NCBI GenBank assembly: GCA_964630305.1 | Contig: CAZVTR010000018.1 | Span: 1 to 43,414, forward strand | Direction: 5' to 3' | Origin: JAKPPT01 sp964630305 | Lineage (GTDB): Bacteria; Spirochaetota; Spirochaetia; Treponematales; UBA12059 | DNA: 43,414 nucleotides | Shown here: piece by piece, positions 16,145-24,681 of the stretch | Position numbering within the stretch: the first letter of the stretch is position 1 | Layout: each line of letters opens with the position of its first letter | Position numbers and translations under genes: made by a program | The notes under the pieces: model-generated | Database searches by the model: none | What the model was told of the DNA's origin: nothing | The model's input: the letters and a program-made list of their open reading frames with translations, nothing else

Positions 16145-18124
16145 ATGACTAAAAAGTTACTTACAATTTTTCTTGCATTAATAGTACTTGCTGTTTCAAC
16201 AGCAGCATATGCTCAGTCTACCACAGATCTCATTATTCTTTTAGACTCAAGCCAGAGCATGATTCCTTACTACAATGATGTCGCAGAGTTTATCTGCAAA
16301 ACGATACTGCCTTCCTATCTGCGCTACGGCGACCGGTTTCATGTACTGACTTTTTCTGATACCGTACAAAATCCCATTAGCAAGGAAGTGCTGACAAATG
16401 CCGATGTCAATGCTATCGTTGCCGGTATCCTGCTGCTGTATCCGCTCGGAACAAGCACCGATTTAATTACCGCTCTCGAAAGCACCTGGAAATGGACACT
16501 CGATCTTCCATCTGGTTCTAACAAGGTAATAGTTATGATTACCGATGGTATGCATGCCCCGCTTGCTTCATCACCATACTATCCTTTAACAAATGAAGCG
16601 GTTAAAACAGAAATAACTAAAATTGCAGATAATATTAAAAGCCAGAACTGGACTTTTAAACTTATTACTGTCCCCTTCACGAGCGGAACCGCAACTGGAA
16701 CCGAGAATAGTACAGCACCTGGCGCTGGCATTTATACCGAAACAATTGCAAGTTCTACCGGCACTGCTGCAGTTGAATATCAAAAAGGCAATGAACAAGC
16801 AGTCATAGGAAAAGCTCTTGCGCTCATTCAGATATCGTGTCCCGATAATCTGGGCAAACGAAATTATACGTTTAAACTACCCATAACATTTACAAACTCA
16901 AGTGAAACTCAGACCGCGATTGAAGTTTCTAAAATAATTATAAATGGCAAAACCAATGTATTGAACGGGAAAGCATCTGCGATTATTCCTCCTAAATCAT
17001 CAAAAACAATTTCAATTTCTGTTGCATTCCCGCGCGACTGGCAGGCAGGTGAACAAACTATTACTGTTGAACCTGTTTTCTATGACAATCTCAGAGTAAT
17101 TCCGCCTGTGCTGCAAACAACCGTCAACCTTAAATATTCATTTGTAGCATCTATTTTGAGCAATGTAACTCAAATGATTCTTTCAGTACTGATTATTGTT
17201 GCAGTTATTGCTCTCATTATCATTATTTTGCTCTACATCCGTTCAATACATAAACAAGCAGAAAAGCCTGTTGTAGATGCTGTTTATGATTCCATGCAGG
17301 CACAGCAGATTGCTGATCATAATCTGCAGCGCGAGCAGCGTGCAGCTGAAGTACTTGGTTCTGCTTCTGTTAAAAAACCCGCTCCCACACTCCAAAAAAC
17401 TGCTACTCCGCATACTGCCGAAGCACTTACTAAAGTACCTGCTGTAACAACCGAAACTGCAGAGTTCAAAACTAAGACGCTGGAAACGTATCTTAACTCT
17501 CAGAAAAAACAACCTCAGCATATACTTGAAACAATTGACACACATAGCCATAAAAATATCGATGCGCTTACCGCACCTGAACACGGATCTGATAAACTAT
17601 CTGTCCTTACCAGTGTATCTTCAATGCAAAAAGCACGCCAGGAAAAATTATTCAGTATGCTCCAGAAAAAAGAGCCTGTACAATTAGTTGTCCGGCAAAA
17701 AGCCCCAATTGAATATACTCCTTCTATTGTAAAGCCAGGAACCATTAAAGTAGAGTTTATCGTTGAAAATCAAAACCGATGCATCGGAACACGAAACATT
17801 AAAGTTTTGCATGCAGGCGGCAAAAAAACAATTGGCGGAAAACTGAGCGACTTTTTTATTTTTCTCTATCCCTTCCCCAATAGAATTGCAGATGTGTATT
17901 ACGATGGAGAGTCTATAATTGTTGTACCGCGCAAATTTGAGCACTTCCCGGATTATGATTCGCCAATAAGCATTAAGCTTGATGAACATGTGCGTATTGT
18001 TACCAAAAAAGGAAAAGAAGTATTCTTTAAATTTAGTTTATATATTCCTCCCTATGAAAAAATCAATAAAATATTGCATTGTGTAGAACTTCCAGGAAAG
18101 GATTTAGAAAAACCTACTGTTTAA
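16145..18124 (+). CDS. Membrane-anchored von Willebrand factor A (VWA) domain protein
   Basis: ATG 16145 is chosen: AAGGAG lies 7 bases before it and the product (659 residues) starts with a signal peptide, MTKKLLTIFLALIVLAVSTA ending YAQ. The VWA domain (about 25-230) has an intact metal-binding MIDAS site: DLIILLDSSQSM (DxSxS, Asp34), the Thr in LGTSTDLITALE, and the Asp in IVMITDGMHAP. A single transmembrane helix follows near residues 340-365 (MILSVLIIVAVIALIIIILLY). Next come a low-complexity Gln/Lys/Thr linker and a C-terminal cytoplasmic beta domain (KPGTIKVEFIVENQNR, KKTIGGKLSDFFIFLYPFPN). VWA domains bind protein ligands through a divalent metal. The gene follows greA by 20 bases. 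I cannot name its partner. Confidence 0.88.
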   Translation: MTKKLLTIFLALIVLAVSTAAYAQSTTDLIILLDSSQSMIPYYNDVAEFICKTILPSYLRYGDRFHVLTFSDTVQNPISKEVLTNADVNAIVAGILLLYPLGTSTDLITALESTWKWTLDLPSGSNKVIVMITDGMHAPLASSPYYPLTNEAVKTEITKIADNIKSQNWTFKLITVPFTSGTATGTENSTAPGAGIYTETIASSTGTAAVEYQKGNEQAVIGKALALIQISCPDNLGKRNYTFKLPITFTNSSETQTAIEVSKIIINGKTNVLNGKASAIIPPKSSKTISISVAFPRDWQAGEQTITVEPVFYDNLRVIPPVLQTTVNLKYSFVASILSNVTQMILSVLIIVAVIALIIIILLYIRSIHKQAEKPVVDAVYDSMQAQQIADHNLQREQRAAEVLGSASVKKPAPTLQKTATPHTAEALTKVPAVTTETAEFKTKTLETYLNSQKKQPQHILETIDTHSHKNIDALTAPEHGSDKLSVLTSVSSMQKARQEKLFSMLQKKEPVQLVVRQKAPIEYTPSIVKPGTIKVEFIVENQNRCIGTRNIKVLHAGGKKTIGGKLSDFFIFLYPFPNRIADVYYDGESIIVVPRKFEHFPDYDSPISIKLDEHVRIVTKKGKEVFFKFSLYIPPYEKINKILHCVELPGKDLEKPTV

Positions 18125-18701
18125 CTATTTAAGAGCGGAATGCCGGCATTATCAATATGCTGCAGATTTTTCATTGCATTTTGCAATAAAAAATTAATTT
18201 TGATATGCTGGTATTCCTTCTCTGACTTGCTCAAGGAAGAGTTAGCCGTACGGTGTGTACTCGATGTGTTCGTATTCATTACCCTGGTAATCTGTCACGA
18301 GCTGTGCTGAACCTGCTGATTAATTCCGTCGCTGTAGTGTGTCAAAGAACAAAGAATAGCTACACTTTATCGCGGGATACAATATTTTTCAATTTTTATT
18401 GTGAGTTTTGATTTAACATGAAGCCTTTTGAAAGCCATTGTAGGCTTAGGATGCTTTATGATTTTTCTATTATTATCAAAATTTCGATTCTATTCTTCCC
18501 TAGTATCAATGGTATCTCCATAATAACACATAAAGAGTTTTTGTATGCTATAACTCATATACTGAAAAGCTAAGAATGTTATACAACTAAAGTTGCAAAT
18601 TTTAAATAGTGGTGATACAAATAATACAGTAAATGCACTTTTACATCAACATGAGTAAAAGTATATAGACATAAGTATCAAATATAATTTTGAGGCTAGT
18701 T
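18125..18701. other. 577-base intergenic stretch with an Rhs relic and the MFS promoter region
   Basis: It contains an unexplained AT-rich leader, the Rhs direct-repeat copy (18224-18397, listed separately), and about 300 AT-rich bases before the transporter. Near 18594, ttgcaa, 17 bases and tacaaa form a plausible weak promoter. No gene or clear terminator is seen. Confidence 0.5.
18224..18397 (-). pseudogene. Rhs core-end relic (direct repeat arm B)
   Basis: This is the second copy of 2836-3009. On the minus strand it encodes GSAQLVTDYQGNEYE and HIEYTPYG, then a stop codon replacing Glu (GAA to TAA), then LFLEQVR before similarity ends near 18224. It lacks the rest of the core and any toxin. 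It is a non-coding remnant of an Rhs cassette that kept the same upstream flank as arm A. Confidence 0.8.
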
Positions 18702-19862
18702 ATGAAGAATCGTTTGCTTTCTTTAATGTCTGGTGTAGTTATTCAAACTATATTAGGCGGAATCTATGCATGGAGCACTTTTAGTCCGTGGCTTATCACA
18801 AACTATGGCTTAACTAAAGCTCAAACAGGTTTTATTTTTGGATTAACATTTGGCGTTTTTACAGTAACCATGATACTAGCAGGACGAATACTTCCTAAGA
18901 TTGGACCTCAAAAAACTGTATTTATTAGCGCAATTTTGTTTTCAGGCGGATACTATCTTGCATCATTTTCCAAAGGTTCTTTTTCTATAATTCTTTTAGG
19001 ACTCGGCGTATTGTCTGGTGCCGGGATTGGATTTGGTTATATTTGCCCTCTCTCAGTTGTTATGAAATGGTTTCCAGATAAAAAAGGTTTAGTGAGCGGC
19101 ATATCCTTAGCAGGTTTTGGTGGAGGAGCCATTCTGCTATCAATGATTGCTAATAGATATTTAACTTCTGGCGTTGATGTTTTGTTTTTTTTCCGTAATT
19201 TTGCAACAGTAACTCTATTCACATTATTGTTATGTGCTACCCTGCTTTCGGATCCGCCTTATACAGTTTACAATAATAAAAAAATTAGTAGTTATAAAGA
19301 AATATTTACAAAACCATTCATTTTACTATCATTAAGTCTTTTTTCTGGGACTTTTTCAGGCTTACTTATCAATGGTAATTTACTACCAATATCGATAGAA
19401 TTGGGACTTTCAAAAGAACTAGCGCTCATATCCATTTCAATATTTTCTGCTGGCAATTTTGTTGGCAGGATTATTTGGGGTCAAATTTTTGATCGCACTG
19501 GCTATGTAAGCATTCTTTTATCTTTACTAGGTTCAACATTTTCAGCGCTCCTATTGATATTTCCGCATCCTGCATGGTTAGTACTTGGCATTATTGGTTT
19601 GCTCGGATTCTTTTTTGGTTCTAACTTTGTTATTTATGCTTCTTCTATCTCTAAGTATTTCGGGACTGAATCTTTTGCTTCATTATATCCAATATGCTTT
19701 TTATTCTATGGTTTTGCAGGAATTATAGGTCCAGGTATGGGAGGTTTTCTTGCAGATATAACAGGATATTACTTAATTCCCTTATATGCCAATGCATTAA
19801 TTCTTTTACTGACAACTATCTTTATTGCTTTTAACTTTAAACTTTTTCAAGAGGTTAGATAA
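18702..19862 (+). CDS. MFS transporter of the oxalate/formate antiporter-like (OFA) group
   Basis: 386 residues with about 12 membrane segments. The start is ATG 18702 with GAGG 6 bases upstream, and the frame is open from 18690. Features typical of OFA-type major facilitator proteins are GGIYAWSTFSPWL in helix 1, RILPKIGPQKTVF in loop 2-3, and GIGFGYICPLSVVMKWFPDKKGLVSGISLAGFG around helices 4-5. The family moves small carboxylates or related metabolites, and the substrate cannot be read from the sequence. The gene stands alone between an Rhs relic and folD. Its sequence looks more AT-rich than nearby genes, by eye, so recent acquisition is possible but not shown. Confidence 0.88.
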   Translation: MKNRLLSLMSGVVIQTILGGIYAWSTFSPWLITNYGLTKAQTGFIFGLTFGVFTVTMILAGRILPKIGPQKTVFISAILFSGGYYLASFSKGSFSIILLGLGVLSGAGIGFGYICPLSVVMKWFPDKKGLVSGISLAGFGGGAILLSMIANRYLTSGVDVLFFFRNFATVTLFTLLLCATLLSDPPYTVYNNKKISSYKEIFTKPFILLSLSLFSGTFSGLLINGNLLPISIELGLSKELALISISIFSAGNFVGRIIWGQIFDRTGYVSILLSLLGSTFSALLLIFPHPAWLVLGIIGLLGFFFGSNFVIYASSISKYFGTESFASLYPICFLFYGFAGIIGPGMGGFLADITGYYLIPLYANALILLLTTIFIAFNFKLFQEVR

Positions 19863-19886
19863 CTATCCATTCAGCGGATTATATAG

Positions 19887-19915
19887 TTGTGTTCTTTTAA
19901 ATATTTTACTATTAT
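19887..19915 (+). promoter_or_regulatory. Likely promoter of the folD operon
   Basis: TTGTGT at 19887-19892, a 17-base spacer, then TATTAT at 19910-19915. GGAGGG precedes the folD ATG. Confidence 0.5.
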
Positions 19916-19941
19916 TATAGCACTTTGATTATGGAGGGAAC

Positions 19942-20817
19942 ATGCCTGCATCAATTATCGATGGTAAACTTGTTGCTCAGGAAGTCAGGAGTGCTCTGAA
20001 CGATCGAATAGCAGCACTTAAACATAAAAACATTGTTCCGGGGCTGGCAGTTATACTTGTTGGTGAAGATCCTGCGAGTGTATCGTATGTTACTGCGAAA
20101 GAACAAGCTTGTGCCGATATCGGCATGAAAAGTTTTGAATACCGCCTTCCCGACAGCACTAAAACTGATGAACTTGTTGCGCTAATTCATAAACTAAATA
20201 CCGATACTTCTGTTCATGGAATTCTTGTTCAGCTGCCGCTTCCTGCTCATATCGATGAATTTTCGGTCATAGAGGCTATTGCTCCAGAAAAAGATGTCGA
20301 TGGTTTTACCAGTATCAATCTGGGTAAAATGCTCTTGGGGCAGGATGCTTTCATTCCCTGCACACCGCATGGTATTATCAAACTAATCGAACATACAGGA
20401 ATACAAACTAAAGGCGCACATGCGGTTGTCGTAGGAAGATCTAACATTGTAGGAAAACCGCTCGCAAATCTGCTCATCCGCAAAGAAATAAATGCCACTG
20501 TCACCGTCTGTCATACGGGCACTACCGATCTTGCTAGTTTTACAAAGCATGCTGATATTCTCATCGCCTGTGCCGGAAAAGCAGGACTCATCACTGCCAG
20601 CATGGTTAAACCTGGTGCCTGTGTTATCGATGTTGGCGTTAATCGAGTGCCTGCACCTCAGTCAAAAAAAGGATGGAAGCTGACCGGCGATGTTCTGTAT
20701 GATGAAGTGCTTGAAGTGGCAGGGTTTATTACTCCGGTTCCAGGCGGAGTCGGTCCCATGACTATTACGATGCTGCTCTATAATACGGTAAGTGCAGCAG
20801 AAAAAATGAGCGGATAA
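19942..20817 (+). CDS. folD: Bifunctional methylenetetrahydrofolate dehydrogenase / cyclohydrolase
   Basis: 291 residues, the normal length. FolD converts 5,10-methylene-THF to 10-formyl-THF in two steps with NADP. The catalytic block SVSYVTAKEQAC contains the key Tyr and Lys. Also present are GILVQLPLP, EKDVDGF, PCTPHGII, the dinucleotide-binding VVGRSNIVGKPLANLL, CHTGT and the C-terminal PVPGGVGPMTITML. It starts the operon folD-folE2-purH(N), with 6 bases to folE2. Its 10-formyl-THF product feeds the purine step before the cyclohydrolase encoded two genes on, so the operon is metabolically coherent. Confidence 0.97.
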   Translation: MPASIIDGKLVAQEVRSALNDRIAALKHKNIVPGLAVILVGEDPASVSYVTAKEQACADIGMKSFEYRLPDSTKTDELVALIHKLNTDTSVHGILVQLPLPAHIDEFSVIEAIAPEKDVDGFTSINLGKMLLGQDAFIPCTPHGIIKLIEHTGIQTKGAHAVVVGRSNIVGKPLANLLIRKEINATVTVCHTGTTDLASFTKHADILIACAGKAGLITASMVKPGACVIDVGVNRVPAPQSKKGWKLTGDVLYDEVLEVAGFITPVPGGVGPMTITMLLYNTVSAAEKMSG

Positions 20818-20823
20818 ACACCA

Positions 20824-21621
20824 GTGGAAAAACAATTGCATCACATTGATGTACAAAATCAAAAAGATTTTAGAAAGATTCCCATAAACAAAGTTGGTGT
20901 AAAGGGTCTTGAATATCCAATAACGGTACTTGATAAAGCAAATGGTGTTCAGCATACGAGCGCACTCGTAAACCTTTTTGTAGATTTGCCGCATGATTTT
21001 AAGGGCACCCATATGAGCCGCTTTATCGAAGTTTTTAATAAACACCGCAAAGATTTATCGATGCCTCATTTTTTAGCTATGCTTAAAGAAGTTCGTACGG
21101 CTCTGCATGCAGAGACTGCTTATGCAGATATTCATTTCCCCTACTTTATAGAAAAAGAGGCTCCCGTTTCTCGGCAAAAAAGTATCATGCGGTACGAATG
21201 CGCATTTCAGGGCATGGTTAATACAAATAAACATGACTTTATTGTTTCAATTTCTGTTCCGGTTCAAACCGTGTGTCCCTGTTCAAAAGCAATTAGCAAA
21301 TATGGGGCACATAATCAGCGTGGCATTGTTACTGTCTCTTTGCATTTAGGTCCTTTTTTTTGGATTGAAGACATAATCGAGCTCATTGAATCCAGCGCAT
21401 CAAGTGCAGTGTTTACATTATTAAAAAGAAGTGATGAAAAGTTTGTAACGGAAACTGCATATGAAAACCCTCGTTTTGTTGAAGATCTTGTGCGTGAGGT
21501 TTACCTTAAACTTAAAGCGTTAAACCAGTTTCCTGAGTTTACCGTAGAAGCAGAAAACTTTGAGAGTATCCATAACCATTCAGCTTTTGCAATGGTGCAT
21601 TACCAAGCTAACAAGGAGTAA
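20824..21621 (+). CDS. folE2: GTP cyclohydrolase IB (FolE2 / MptA family)
   Basis: 265 residues from a GTG start at 20824. FolE2 makes 7,8-dihydroneopterin triphosphate from GTP, the first step of folate (and queuosine) synthesis, and can use several metals instead of only zinc. Family features include RKIPINKVGVKGLEYPITV near the start and HMSRFIEV. VQTVCPCSKAIS carries the conserved metal-ligand Cys, and AHNQRGIVTVSL and NPRFVEDLVREVY follow. It is placed directly after folD with only 6 bases between, and 2 bases before the next gene. Confidence 0.93.
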   Translation: MEKQLHHIDVQNQKDFRKIPINKVGVKGLEYPITVLDKANGVQHTSALVNLFVDLPHDFKGTHMSRFIEVFNKHRKDLSMPHFLAMLKEVRTALHAETAYADIHFPYFIEKEAPVSRQKSIMRYECAFQGMVNTNKHDFIVSISVPVQTVCPCSKAISKYGAHNQRGIVTVSLHLGPFFWIEDIIELIESSASSAVFTLLKRSDEKFVTETAYENPRFVEDLVREVYLKLKALNQFPEFTVEAENFESIHNHSAFAMVHYQANKE

Positions 21622-21623
21622 CA

Positions 21624-22298
21624 ATGGCTTTTAATCATGTAGAGAAAATACAAGATGCAGTACCTATTCGCAATGTTATTGTTTCTGTCTATGACAAAAG
21701 CGGTCTTGAAAATTTGCTTGTAGCCTTGCTCCGCTACTGTCCCGGTGTACGTTTTTATGCTACAGGCGGAACCTACAATTTTATCCAGCAGCTCTTAGGC
21801 GAACGCGCTGGTGCACATCTCATCGATATGTCGCGATACACCGGCCAGCCGGAAATGAAAGGCGGCCTCGTAAAAACACTTGACTGGAAAATTTACCTTG
21901 GGCTCCTAGCCGAACCATTTGATAGTGCTCATGAAGCCGATTTAGCCCGATATGGTGCAGTAAAGTTTGATATGGTTATCTGCAATCTCTATCCGTTTGC
22001 TGCAGCAATTGAACAGGCTGATAGTTTTGAAACCGCGCGCCAGCACATCGACATTGGAGGCCCGACACTGCTTCGTGCAGCCGCAAAAAACTTTTTGCGC
22101 GTATGTCCCGTTCCTGCCCCCGAATATTATGCATCAGTCATGCAAGCGCTCGAAACAAATAACGGCATGCTCACACTCAAGGATAGAACTGCCCTGGCAG
22201 AAGCCGTGTTTAAAAGGCAAAGCATGTATGATACCGCAATCGCAGACTATTTCCGCACACAAAAACAAAATGTTGCTAAAAACTATAATATCGTATAA
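21624..22298 (+). CDS. purH: Stand-alone IMP cyclohydrolase (N-terminal PurH domain only)
   Basis: 224 residues matching only the MGS-like IMP cyclohydrolase half of PurH, which closes FAICAR to IMP. Seen are NVIVSVYDKSGLENLL, FYATGGTY, YTGQPEMKGGLVKTLDWKIY, ICNLYPF, and HIDIGGPTLLRAAAKNF. The C-terminal AICAR transformylase domain (about 300 residues) is absent and no remnant follows. In ordinary PurH the KTL motif continues HPK. Here it is KTLDWK, a clear change next to the active site. The transformylase must be encoded elsewhere or replaced. AAGGAG precedes ATG 21624, which follows folE2 directly. Confidence 0.88.
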   Translation: MAFNHVEKIQDAVPIRNVIVSVYDKSGLENLLVALLRYCPGVRFYATGGTYNFIQQLLGERAGAHLIDMSRYTGQPEMKGGLVKTLDWKIYLGLLAEPFDSAHEADLARYGAVKFDMVICNLYPFAAAIEQADSFETARQHIDIGGPTLLRAAAKNFLRVCPVPAPEYYASVMQALETNNGMLTLKDRTALAEAVFKRQSMYDTAIADYFRTQKQNVAKNYNIV

Positions 22299-22339
22299 AA
22301 TTATTATAAAAGCATAGAATAAAAATTGAAGGACAGTGC

Positions 22340-23272
22340 ATGCGGGTTAGAAACGCCTTACGCTCGTTAGCTATTAAAAGTTTATATGAATCACTTGATG
22401 TTCGCATGATTATTCATGCTGCATCGCAGATTATCGAAAATTATGATATCTACGAACGCACTGGCTGTCCCCGCAATATTCCGCTCACCGCACAGCAAAC
22501 TGCCCGCCAGGTTATTGATGACTGCATAGCGTTTGATATGTTTCTCGATTTGCTTGAATATCTGATTATTCTCAACTCGAGAGGTTATATGGGCAGAGAG
22601 TTCCCTATTCTCTACCTTGACGAAATGATTAAACATGTTAATGCAGAAGGTTTCCTGTATAATCCGGAAACCAATCGTTTTATGGAAGATACCTCAAAAC
22701 AGGCTACAATGAACTGGGGCCGGCTGCATGAAGGTTCTAACTATTCGTTTACTTTTTTGAAAATTGATATTGTTCGGAACTCCGAGCATGTCCGATCAAA
22801 TAAAAAAGCCGATGTTGAATCTGCGTATCGGCATATTCATGCTTTTATTGCTAATTCATTTTTAAAACGAGATGGCCGTGAATGGTTTTGGGAAGGCGAC
22901 GGCGGCCTCATCGCATTTTTTAATGGTGATATTTATAATAACTCAGTATTAACAGGCATTGATATTATTAATAAATTAAATTTATATAATATTTTTGACA
23001 ACAAATTGCAAAAACCAGTAGCGCTCAGAATTTCTTGTCATGCTGGAACATTTCCATTTTCTTCAAATGCTGCTGTGATTCGCAAATATGATCCAATTCG
23101 TGAAGCCCTAGAAATTGAAAGCAAGCATACTCCCGAAAATGAGCTTTCTGTTACCGTAAATGTATACCCTCGGCTAGACAAATTGTTAACAGATAGTCTT
23201 ACCTCAGCTGTCCAATGTGATAAGTGGAAATTATATTATTATAAGCCTTCAATGGAGTTTTCATGCAAATAA
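22340..23272 (+). CDS. Class III nucleotide-cyclase-like protein, apparently with both metal Asp residues
   Basis: 310 residues, cytoplasmic. The N-terminal 130 residues are helical and unrecognised. From about residue 135 the sequence follows the class III cyclase fold. FTFLKIDIVRNSEHVRSN gives the first metal Asp, REWFWEGDGGLIAFF gives the second in a GDG motif, and VALRISCHAGTFPF matches the RxGIHxG strand. The usual VNxAARL helix is replaced by a divergent ESKHTPENELSVTVNVYPRL. It could make a cyclic nucleotide or only bind one. The gene lies 41 bases after purH(N) and overlaps the next gene by 10 bases. Confidence 0.72.
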   Translation: MRVRNALRSLAIKSLYESLDVRMIIHAASQIIENYDIYERTGCPRNIPLTAQQTARQVIDDCIAFDMFLDLLEYLIILNSRGYMGREFPILYLDEMIKHVNAEGFLYNPETNRFMEDTSKQATMNWGRLHEGSNYSFTFLKIDIVRNSEHVRSNKKADVESAYRHIHAFIANSFLKRDGREWFWEGDGGLIAFFNGDIYNNSVLTGIDIINKLNLYNIFDNKLQKPVALRISCHAGTFPFSSNAAVIRKYDPIREALEIESKHTPENELSVTVNVYPRLDKLLTDSLTSAVQCDKWKLYYYKPSMEFSCK

Positions 23273-24204
23273 CAATACTTGGTAAATATAAAAAAATTAC
23301 TTCTTTTTTTAAGATGCAATGTATTCTGTACTCCATTGAAAATATATCAGAAATCAGCAAATTAAAGGCAGATTCAAACACTATTGTGTACGTTGACCGC
23401 TCGAGTTTTTCACAAGAAAACTTTAGCCTTGTAATTCAAAAATTACAATCAAAATCTTTTTTATGGGGTGTTATAGATCCTAAAAATCAAATTGCTGATC
23501 CTGCGCTTTTATTCTTTTCTGGTTCTGCGGATTATATAAACGGCCAGGTTCTTGAAAAAAAAATTTGTGAATCAAGGATTCAGCAAATTTATGCATTTAA
23601 AACCGGGCTTGCTACCGAATGTGTTGAACTTCCTAAGTTTCCAGGATGGAACAAACTTGTTCCTCAGCAGGAATATCCCTTTATTTTTTTAATTATTTCA
23701 CTAAGCCTTTCAGAAGAACTTAAAAAGAGCTTTGGGGAAAAACGTGTCGAAAAAATTAAAGAATTATTTTTAAATTATCTCAAATATGTCATTCAGGATA
23801 CAGGCAAACTATGGATGACTGATGGGACGTATGCTTTAATGTTGTTTCCTCCTGAACACAGTGAATTTGCTTTACGAATTGCGTTACAAATTGTTCTTAA
23901 TGCAATTCCATTATCATATGAATACTTTAAAATTCCAACTATACTCCCCATAACCCTTGCGCTCCACTATGGAACAACCCCCTGGGAAAAAGCGGGAAAA
24001 ACCGGCAACATTATTTCTGCCGACATCAATTTTATTCATCACATCATCAAAAAAATTGCAAAACCAGGCATTGTTCTTGCTTCAGAAGAATTTATGAAGC
24101 TCATTCCAGAAAAATTTACTGCATTATTTATGAAAGATAAAAAATTTGAGGGACATGAGATTTTTAGATCATTTAGATATAACCCATCTAAAAAACAGCG
24201 GTAA
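23263..24204 (+). CDS. Second, degenerate class III cyclase-like protein
   Basis: 313 residues. Its ATG overlaps the preceding gene by 10 bases, so the two proteins are probably made together. The first 120 residues are unrecognised. The C-terminal part resembles a cyclase catalytic domain: FIFLIISLSLSEEL at the first metal position, where Asp is lost, LWMTDGTYALMLF at the GDG position, with TDG, LPITLALHYGTTPW, and GNIISADINFIHHIIKKIAK then GIVLASEEF like the VNxAARL..G.I..S.E stretch. It keeps the base-proximal part that its neighbour has lost. Together they could form a heterodimer with complementary half-sites, which is inference. By itself it is unlikely to be an active cyclase. Confidence 0.7.
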   Translation: MQITILGKYKKITSFFKMQCILYSIENISEISKLKADSNTIVYVDRSSFSQENFSLVIQKLQSKSFLWGVIDPKNQIADPALLFFSGSADYINGQVLEKKICESRIQQIYAFKTGLATECVELPKFPGWNKLVPQQEYPFIFLIISLSLSEELKKSFGEKRVEKIKELFLNYLKYVIQDTGKLWMTDGTYALMLFPPEHSEFALRIALQIVLNAIPLSYEYFKIPTILPITLALHYGTTPWEKAGKTGNIISADINFIHHIIKKIAKPGIVLASEEFMKLIPEKFTALFMKDKKFEGHEIFRSFRYNPSKKQR

Positions 24205-24233
24205 CTCTGCTTGATTATATAGCCTAAAATAAT

Positions 24234-24680
24234 TTATGGTGCATCAATATCAAGAATTATCGTCACTGGACCCATATTAGTGTATGAAACTTCCATTGAA
24301 GCGCCAAATATTCCAGTGGCGGTAACAACTGCTTGTTTTTTTACATAATCTACAAAGTAATCATACAAGTGCTTTGCCAATGCAGGCTCTGCAGATTGAT
24401 TGTAGGAAGGGCGGTTTCCTTTTTTTGTATCTGCATAGAGTGTAAACTGCGATACAATAAGTAATTGTCCGTTTACTGACTGCAGATTAAGATTCATTTT
24501 TCCTTCACTGTCTTCAAAGATTCTTAAATTAATTATTTTTAATGCCATTTTTTCTGCAACAGCTTCAGTATCAGTAGGCGCAACAGCGAGATAGACGAGA
24601 AGTCCCTGCTCTATCTCGCCAGTAACCGTTCCGTCTACTGAGACTTTGCCATTTTTAATCCGCTGAACTACCGCACGCAT
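24234..24680 (-). CDS. dtd: D-aminoacyl-tRNA deacylase
   Basis: 148 residues, the normal Dtd length. Dtd removes D-amino acids and glycine wrongly attached to tRNA. The chirality-checking motifs are SQFTLYAD (near residue 77) and the cross-subunit Gly-cisPro in NMGPVTIIL. The usual residue before GPVT is Asp or a similar polar residue and here is Met. KGNRPSYNQSAEP and TGIFGASMEVSYTN are also typical. It begins one base after the glyS stop, so it is the second gene of a glyS-dtd operon. That pairing is notable because Dtd clears Gly from mischarged tRNA-Ala. Confidence 0.96.
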   Translation of the reverse strand: MRAVVQRIKNGKVSVDGTVTGEIEQGLLVYLAVAPTDTEAVAEKMALKIINLRIFEDSEGKMNLNLQSVNGQLLIVSQFTLYADTKKGNRPSYNQSAEPALAKHLYDYFVDYVKKQAVVTATGIFGASMEVSYTNMGPVTIILDIDAP

Positions 24681-24681
24681 G

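Noticed and set aside
18169..18199. Hairpin attgca/tgcaat with flanking T and A runs after the VWA gene
   Set aside because: The T-run is before, not after, the stem on both strands, so it does not qualify as an intrinsic terminator.
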